This document shows, in pieces, positions 39,795-44,213 of a stretch of 44,213 nt of DNA. Under the pieces are notes generated by a model, which had not been told where the DNA came from, ran no database searches, and saw nothing but the letters and a program-made list of their open reading frames with translations. Position 1 is the first letter of the stretch; each line of letters opens with the position of its first letter. The stretch covers positions 1-44,213 of the IMG/VR virus record IMGVR_UViG_3300032397_000027, one strand, 5' to 3'. This DNA is from a virus. The position numbers and the translations under genes are program-made.

Positions 39795-40804
39795 TAGGAA
39801 ACTCCAAAGTGATTCTTGAGATAGAAGACGATGTGAGCTGGATTCAGGATGGGGGCGTTGTCAAAATGAGCTTTTACGGCTTCAAGTGTCATTTCTCCAA
39901 GGTCCTTGAAGGCAGCTGGGGGGCGGAAGTCGTAGAGTACCATGTCGAGCTTCATCTTGCGAATACGCTCAATCTCCAGGTAGGCGTCCGGGTCGAGGCC
40001 CAGGTAGAGCTTTTCGACACCAGCATTACGGATCAGCTCAAGCTGCTGCTTGGCCACGGCCTTTCCCAGGGAAGCTACGTTGCCGCCACAAAGATGGGCC
40101 TTCAGAGCGTCAAAGGGGCCCTCACCCAGGATGCAATGACGACTCCCATTGAGCCGGTCGGCGAACATGAGCACCTGGTCGCGCTTTAGGTCGGTGCTGG
40201 TGACTGCCTTCAGCGGACGAACCATCTTCTTTCTGTGTTCATCCCAGTAGGGTTTATCGTTCTCCACTAAGCGGGACTGCCACCCGTAAAGAACGCCCTG
40301 GGACTGGACCGGAAAGACCACGCTGGTCTTTGCTGGGTGGTATCGGACTCCATATTCCATAGCCAGAGCCGCAGGAATTCCACGCCCCATCATGTACCGA
40401 AGCCCTTTGGCACTCAGCTCGTGGTCCAGCGGGAGGAAGTCCGATGGCCAGGCAACCGGCTTGAGGCCGGGCTCAACATCTATGAAGTCGTCGTCGTCCT
40501 CATCATCAAAGTCTTTGATGTCAAGGTCGAGGTAGATTTGGGTCGGCTGGCCTGCGCCATCTCCGTACAATCGACGCCGAACTTCCCCCACGGGGAGGCC
40601 GCAAAGTTCGCTGAGGGCGAACTCCGGACGTCCATGGAAGCCGTCGATTTCCTTACAGTACCAGCAAACAAACTCCCCGTCAGTCTTCCTGATGTAGAGC
40701 TTCTGGCTCTTCCGACATCGAGGACAAGACATGATGAAGGACTTGCTGTTCGGTTTGAAGCTAACCCCGTGTTCCTGCAGTAAGGCTCGAATTTCGGCTT
40801 CCAC
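39794..40804 (-). CDS. DNA primase with zinc ribbon and TOPRIM domain
   Basis: A 336-residue primase starting at GTG 40804, with GGGAG upstream. The N-terminal zinc ribbon is CPRC (C27, C30) and CWYC (C47, C50). An acidic linker (DIKDFDDEDDDDFIDVE) separates it from the TOPRIM domain, where GEGPFDALKAH and LGLDPDAY carry the catalytic and metal-binding acids. Order, size and position before the DnaB-type helicase match phage DnaG/gp61-like primases. It synthesises RNA primers for the lagging strand. Confidence 0.85.
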   Translation of the reverse strand: MEAEIRALLQEHGVSFKPNSKSFIMSCPRCRKSQKLYIRKTDGEFVCWYCKEIDGFHGRPEFALSELCGLPVGEVRRRLYGDGAGQPTQIYLDLDIKDFDDEDDDDFIDVEPGLKPVAWPSDFLPLDHELSAKGLRYMMGRGIPAALAMEYGVRYHPAKTSVVFPVQSQGVLYGWQSRLVENDKPYWDEHRKKMVRPLKAVTSTDLKRDQVLMFADRLNGSRHCILGEGPFDALKAHLCGGNVASLGKAVAKQQLELIRNAGVEKLYLGLDPDAYLEIERIRKMKLDMVLYDFRPPAAFKDLGEMTLEAVKAHFDNAPILNPAHIVFYLKNHFGVS

Positions 40805-40815
40805 GGACTCCCTTT

Positions 40816-41970
40816 CTACTCCTTCGGCTCGAAACCAGACTCGCGAAGCTCCTCTGTAGTAACGGTCTCTCCACCATAGAGACCAGCCATGTCGCGGGCC
40901 TTCAACTCCTGGAGAATCTTCTGTTGGAGCTGGACGTCATCCTTGAGAGCGGTAAGCATGGCCTCCTTCCCTTTCCACTGCCTGCCACCGAAGTCGTATA
41001 TGACGTTGTTCGGCTTAGTGATGATGCCACGATTCATGCCCAGGTGGAATACCTCCTCGTGGACATTGATGATTCCCTTGTTGTAGTCCAAAGTGAAGTT
41101 CGCCGAACGACCCTTGGGTCCGATAGTGGAGTCCATGACGCGAGCGCGAATCTTGTGGCCGGTCCTGTCTGCATTGCCCTGCATATCGACCATCTCGCTG
41201 TCCTTAAAATCGTTCCCCAGTTCGTCCTTTTTGCCTTCTGCGCCACCTGCGGGGCTAACATACATGAAGTACTCGCAGTGGTGCATTACTGCCCAGCTGA
41301 CAGCCGGACGGACAGCGGTGTCGTGGGTCAGGTAGACGTTCGCTGCATTGGCGGCCTTCTTGTCCATCACCGAGCGCACATGGCTAGTGAGGATAAGACC
41401 GAATCGATGCTTGCGCTGGATAGGAAGAATGCGACGCAAGCCCTCCTGAATGGTCGCAGCATTGTCTCCGACCTGCTGTTGCATAATCGTCTCGGCATTG
41501 GCCCCTCGCCGGCCCTGCATCATGTTGAGCGAGTCGATGATGACCAACTTCAGTTTCATCCCGTCCTGGCAGTTGGCGGCCAGGTCCTTCTCAATGTGGT
41601 CGAAAATTTCAGGGTCGTTTCGATCGTATCCGATGTAGCGGTTGGGGTCGATGCCCCAGATTCGACGCTGGCTATCATCGAGCTGGGCATCTTCGCGGAA
41701 CTCCGTGTTGTACTTGACCACGAAGGCATCTGGGTCGTTCCTGTGAAGCTGGCCAGCCATTGCGGAACAGATGATGCTCTTACCTCCACGAGGAGGCCCA
41801 TAGAGAAGCATCGAATACGCAGCGGGGAGCCCCTGACCGTTTCCGAAGCAAAAATTTAACGCCGGGCTGGGGCTGCTGATGACATCAGAATGGACGTTGC
41901 GGGTTTCGAGTACCGCCCCCGGTCCCTTAAGGAGGCGCTCCATAAACTTGCGGTTGGTTTTCTCACTCAT
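40816..41970 (-). CDS. RecA/UvsX-type recombinase
   Basis: 384 residues from ATG 41970, which overlaps the preceding TGA as ATGA; an in-frame ATG at 41982 would add four residues. Walker A is GPPRGGKS (58-65), Walker B LKLVIIDSLN (about 147-156), and the L1/L2-like DNA-binding loops follow RRGANAETI. The C-terminus is acidic. It is shorter in the core than E. coli RecA and closer to phage UvsX in organisation. It binds ssDNA and promotes strand exchange and recombination-dependent replication, beside the ssDNA-binding protein and helicases. Confidence 0.85.
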   Translation of the reverse strand: MSEKTNRKFMERLLKGPGAVLETRNVHSDVISSPSPALNFCFGNGQGLPAAYSMLLYGPPRGGKSIICSAMAGQLHRNDPDAFVVKYNTEFREDAQLDDSQRRIWGIDPNRYIGYDRNDPEIFDHIEKDLAANCQDGMKLKLVIIDSLNMMQGRRGANAETIMQQQVGDNAATIQEGLRRILPIQRKHRFGLILTSHVRSVMDKKAANAANVYLTHDTAVRPAVSWAVMHHCEYFMYVSPAGGAEGKKDELGNDFKDSEMVDMQGNADRTGHKIRARVMDSTIGPKGRSANFTLDYNKGIINVHEEVFHLGMNRGIITKPNNVIYDFGGRQWKGKEAMLTALKDDVQLQQKILQELKARDMAGLYGGETVTTEELRESGFEPKE

Positions 41971-42572
41971 TTTGTTTCCCATTCAGCTGTCCCGAAGAAG
42001 TCGTCATCGGGCGGAAGAGGCTCTTGGGGAGCCTGATTGTTGGTTCCAGACAATGGTACGATGAGATTCGGATTCTGTCGAGAGAAGGAACCCATTGCAT
42101 CACTGCCCATGATTTTCTTGACCGATTCGTAGCAGTTCTGAAAACATTTGCGGAAATCCTGGATCTGCGTAATGCGACACTGCAGATTCATCGCCACTGT
42201 TGTAGCCCGACTGTACTCTGGGTCTTGTTCGTAAACGGCTTGGCGAATATCCTCACTACCCAGAGGGCTTCGGGCATTCGCAAGGCCCTTAGATTCGAGG
42301 AAATCCTTCATCCGGTCCAACAAAATGATGGACTTGATTTGCCGAACCTTCTGCTCGGCCAGTTGATATTCGTATTCCAGGGCATTGATTAGCCGGCTGG
42401 CATTGAGGTAGGCGACGTTGAACATCGACAGAAGCTCGGGGGCCTTGTGCGAGTTAACGATGGCCACTTCTTCCTTCCTACCCATGGCCATGTAGATATC
42501 TGCCAAGTCGAGGACAAGTGGAGGCAAGGACGGATCTGCCCGAGGGACTCGGATGACTGAAAGTTCGTTCAT
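41967..42572 (-). CDS. Unknown replication-associated protein with acidic C-terminal motif
   Basis: A 201-residue protein between the ssDNA-binding protein and UvsX. The middle (about 60-160) is helical with charged surfaces (YEYQLAEQKVRQIKS, LESKGLANARSPLG). It ends in PPDDDFFGTAEWETK, and the DDxFFG part is almost the same as DDLDDFFGQ at the N-terminus of the neighbouring ssDNA-binding protein. In T4 the analogous place holds UvsY, the recombination mediator; a mediator or loader role is possible but not shown. No SD precedes its ATG, and a strong hairpin ends 8 bases upstream. Confidence 0.6.
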   Translation of the reverse strand: MNELSVIRVPRADPSLPPLVLDLADIYMAMGRKEEVAIVNSHKAPELLSMFNVAYLNASRLINALEYEYQLAEQKVRQIKSIILLDRMKDFLESKGLANARSPLGSEDIRQAVYEQDPEYSRATTVAMNLQCRITQIQDFRKCFQNCYESVKKIMGSDAMGSFSRQNPNLIVPLSGTNNQAPQEPLPPDDDFFGTAEWETK

Positions 42573-42579
42573 GTGGGCA

Positions 42580-42620
42580 GAGCCTTGGCCGCCTTGCAGG
42601 TAGCTATGCGGCCAAGGCTC
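42580..42620 (-). other. Strong RNA hairpin between the ssDNA-binding protein gene and its downstream gene
   Basis: A perfect 13-base-pair stem, GAGCCTTGGCCGC (42620-42608 on the minus strand) with GCGGCCAAGGCTC (42592-42580), and a 15-base loop. It begins about 10 bases after the ssDNA-binding protein stop and ends 7 bases before the next ATG. There is no T tract, so it is not a standard intrinsic terminator. It could stabilise the 3' end of an abundant upstream message, mark a processing site, or block ribosome access to the downstream start. Confidence 0.75.
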
Positions 42621-42629
42621 TCTCCGTGA

Positions 42630-43817
42630 CTAGCGCTTGTTGGGGTCCGGGAACATGGCCAGGAACTCCTGGGGGTCGAGCTTCATCAGGTCGCCCACAG
42701 GGGCCTGAGCAGTCGCTGGAGCGGCCTTCTTGACCTCAGGAGCAGAAGTGGTCACGGAGACTACCTTGTGACCGGTAGCTGCTTCGAAGCCCTTAGCCAC
42801 GGCCTGGGCGGCGTCCAGGGCTGCGAGCTGAGCCAGGAGGGCCGCACGGGGGTCCACCTGCGCCGGAGCCGCCTGAGAGGCAGCCACGGGGGTTGCCGGG
42901 GCAGTCTGGACCTGAGGCTGCGGGGTGGGTGCTGCTGCCTGGGTAGGCTGCTCCTGACGCCGGTTGGACTGCCCAAAGATAGTGGCGACCACGGTCGGGT
43001 CACCACCAGAACGAACCAGAGCCTGAATCTGGTCGTAGCTGAGCACCTTGTTATCGTTCAAACGTGCCAAGTCAGGGCACTTCTTAAGGGCCTCAGCGTC
43101 CAGCCGGGTCAACGTTCCAGGCTTACGCTGGAACTGGCCATTTCCGAGGTCTTCCAGGGCCAGCTTGGCGGTGTAGCGAGTATCGAGATTCTTACCCTGG
43201 CGGGTGAACTCGAACCAATATCCGCTCGCTGCGTTCAGGGGGTCCTCACCTCCGTTCTTCTTCATGAAGGCGTTGCGCTCATCGTCGAGAGCCGTCATGG
43301 CGCGGTGGCCAAGCTTCAGGGTCCCCCACTCGCCGGCCAGATTCTTGGCCAGCAGGTACCACTTCTTGTCCAGGTTGTAGGGCTTCAGAAGCTTCCGCGC
43401 TCCACGCACGTACTCCTCGGCCTCGGTCTCAGACTTACCCTCGGAGATATACTTGGCCTTGAGGGCCTCGACCTCTTCGTTCTTTGCCGCCATTCGCGAA
43501 CATTCCGGGCAGTCCTGCTCCACCATGCCAGTGGCTCGATTCTTCTTCTCGATGCACTTGAAGGGGCGGTGACGAGGCTTATCGGGGTTCTGGTCGTTCG
43601 GCACGGTGTAACCGTAGTGCAGGCGGTCATAAACCTTCCACTTGCCGACGCTCTTCAGGCTCTTTACGGGTGGCGCAATCCGGAAGATGTTTGGCTCCGT
43701 CTCCGACAGAGCGTGAGTCTTCCAATTCATATCGCTGCCACCATTCTTCGCCTGGCCGAAGAAATCGTCGAGGTCGTCACCACCGTCGCTGCTGTTGCCG
43801 TTGTTGTTTGAGTCCAT
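42630..43817 (-). CDS. Single-stranded DNA-binding protein, gp32-like
   Basis: A 395-residue protein. The N-terminus is acidic (DDLDDFFGQAKNGG, 14-27). The core at about 45-230 includes a likely zinc site: H67, C88, C103 and C106 in the order H..C..CxxC, as in T4 gp32. Aromatic and basic strands around WKVYDRLHYGY and GYWFEFTRQG are typical of OB-fold binding surfaces. From about 290 the protein is Pro/Ala/Gln-rich and flexible, ending in LDPQEFLAMFPDPNKR. It protects ssDNA and coordinates UvsX, primase and helicase encoded beside it. AGGA lies upstream of ATG 43817. The gp32 assignment is by layout, not by a strict motif. Confidence 0.68.
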   Translation of the reverse strand: MDSNNNGNSSDGGDDLDDFFGQAKNGGSDMNWKTHALSETEPNIFRIAPPVKSLKSVGKWKVYDRLHYGYTVPNDQNPDKPRHRPFKCIEKKNRATGMVEQDCPECSRMAAKNEEVEALKAKYISEGKSETEAEEYVRGARKLLKPYNLDKKWYLLAKNLAGEWGTLKLGHRAMTALDDERNAFMKKNGGEDPLNAASGYWFEFTRQGKNLDTRYTAKLALEDLGNGQFQRKPGTLTRLDAEALKKCPDLARLNDNKVLSYDQIQALVRSGGDPTVVATIFGQSNRRQEQPTQAAAPTPQPQVQTAPATPVAASQAAPAQVDPRAALLAQLAALDAAQAVAKGFEAATGHKVVSVTTSAPEVKKAAPATAQAPVGDLMKLDPQEFLAMFPDPNKR

Positions 43818-43854
43818 AGTTTTAGGTCCTGCTCTGATTGGGTTGGTTGTGGTA

Positions 43855-44208
43855 CTACGCTTGGTTGTTCTTCTTCTGCGCTTTGAGTGTTTTCTTGATG
43901 TTGTTGAGCGTTTCGAGTACGAACTCCGTTGTCACTTCCTCCTTGTCGGTACGGACCACAGCGTTCCGTCCCTTGTGAAAGGTCTTCGTCAAAAACTCGG
44001 GCTCAAAGCCCTCATCGAGACCCGTAAGGACCACAGGCACTGTGTTACGTTCCTCTCCAATACTCAGGGCCTGGTTAAGGATTTGACGACTTACATAGAG
44101 TGCCACCAAGTCGAGGCCGACACTGGAGTTTACCATGCCTGTAATGTGCTTCAAGAGCCCCTGTGAATCGCCGACGTTGACGGGTTCCGACCACTTGGGA
44201 CTGGGCAT
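43855..44208 (-). CDS. Unknown protein at the right edge (possibly N-terminally incomplete)
   Basis: A 117-residue protein if it starts at ATG 44208, only 5 bases from the window edge, so the real start may lie outside. It has a helical N-terminal half (LLKHITGMV, DLVALYVSRQILNQALS), then beta strands with NTVPVVLTGLDEG and a basic tail KKTLKAQKKNNQA. No family is recognised. It precedes the ssDNA-binding protein gene. Confidence 0.5.
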   Translation of the reverse strand: MPSPKWSEPVNVGDSQGLLKHITGMVNSSVGLDLVALYVSRQILNQALSIGEERNTVPVVLTGLDEGFEPEFLTKTFHKGRNAVVRTDKEEVTTEFVLETLNNIKKTLKAQKKNNQA

Positions 44209-44213
44209 GCTGA

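Noticed and set aside
40924-41859. A 311-codon plus-strand frame opposite UvsX
   Set aside because: The opposite strand encodes Walker A and B motifs of a recombinase, and the plus frame has none.
42768-43811. A 347-codon plus-strand frame opposite the ssDNA-binding protein gene
   Set aside because: Low-complexity Leu/Gly/Val sequence without motifs and no SD; the minus-strand frame has a plausible zinc site and coupled neighbours.

Overview
The window reads as one continuous piece of a large double-stranded DNA tailed phage. The baseplate hub and spike, a gp25-like wedge domain, a baseplate J protein and large fibres point to a contractile-tailed (myovirus-type) particle. It is densely coded: no gap between genes exceeds about 200 bases and many neighbours overlap by 1-20 bases. 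Two gene blocks face each other and meet at about 25.69 kb. A third gene, a partial zinc-metallohydrolase, leaves the left edge on the minus strand.

Late or structural block, plus strand, 522-25695. In order: three small coupled genes, a tape measure protein, hub, spike, a LysM-gp25 fusion, a giant baseplate J protein, two small fibre-associated proteins, a 1645-residue Kelch/LamG adhesin-like protein, a tube-like protein, a glycine-rich fibre and a small structural protein. Almost every junction with a real gap, and one without, carries the short motif CAATCTT (or TAATCTT) just after the upstream stop codon. I propose it as a phage late promoter element or RNA-processing signal. The block ends in an intrinsic terminator that lies inside the coding sequence of the first opposing gene.

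Replication and metabolism block, minus strand, 44208 down to 25692. It begins with an unknown protein, a gp32-like ssDNA-binding protein, an unknown acidic-tailed protein, a UvsX/RecA recombinase, a TOPRIM primase and a DnaB-type helicase. It continues with a ClpP-like protease, a membrane coiled-coil protein, a CYTH phosphohydrolase, several small zinc-ribbon or acidic proteins, an Rnl2-type RNA ligase, a VWA lipoprotein with MopE-like repeats, a cREC-like receiver protein, a DUF5658-like membrane protein and a calcineurin-like phosphoesterase. After a tRNA-like gene come a Dda/RecD-like helicase, an ATP-dependent DNA ligase, a BCS1-like AAA+ ATPase, peptide deformylase, a 33-residue membrane microprotein, a DEDDh exonuclease and a zinc-finger protein. 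Genes are mostly coupled by ATGA, GTGA or TAATG overlaps.

Host: the lipobox lipoprotein suggests a bacterium whose lipoproteins matter at the envelope, and its MopE-like Cys/Asp repeats are a hallmark of Myxococcota and related deltaproteobacteria. This is inference only. The most interesting candidate system is the minus-strand cluster at about 31-37 kb, where an RNA ligase, a putative cyclic-phosphate-processing receiver domain, a phosphoesterase, a CYTH enzyme and a tRNA-like gene lie together. It could be an RNA-repair module against host RNA-cleaving defences.
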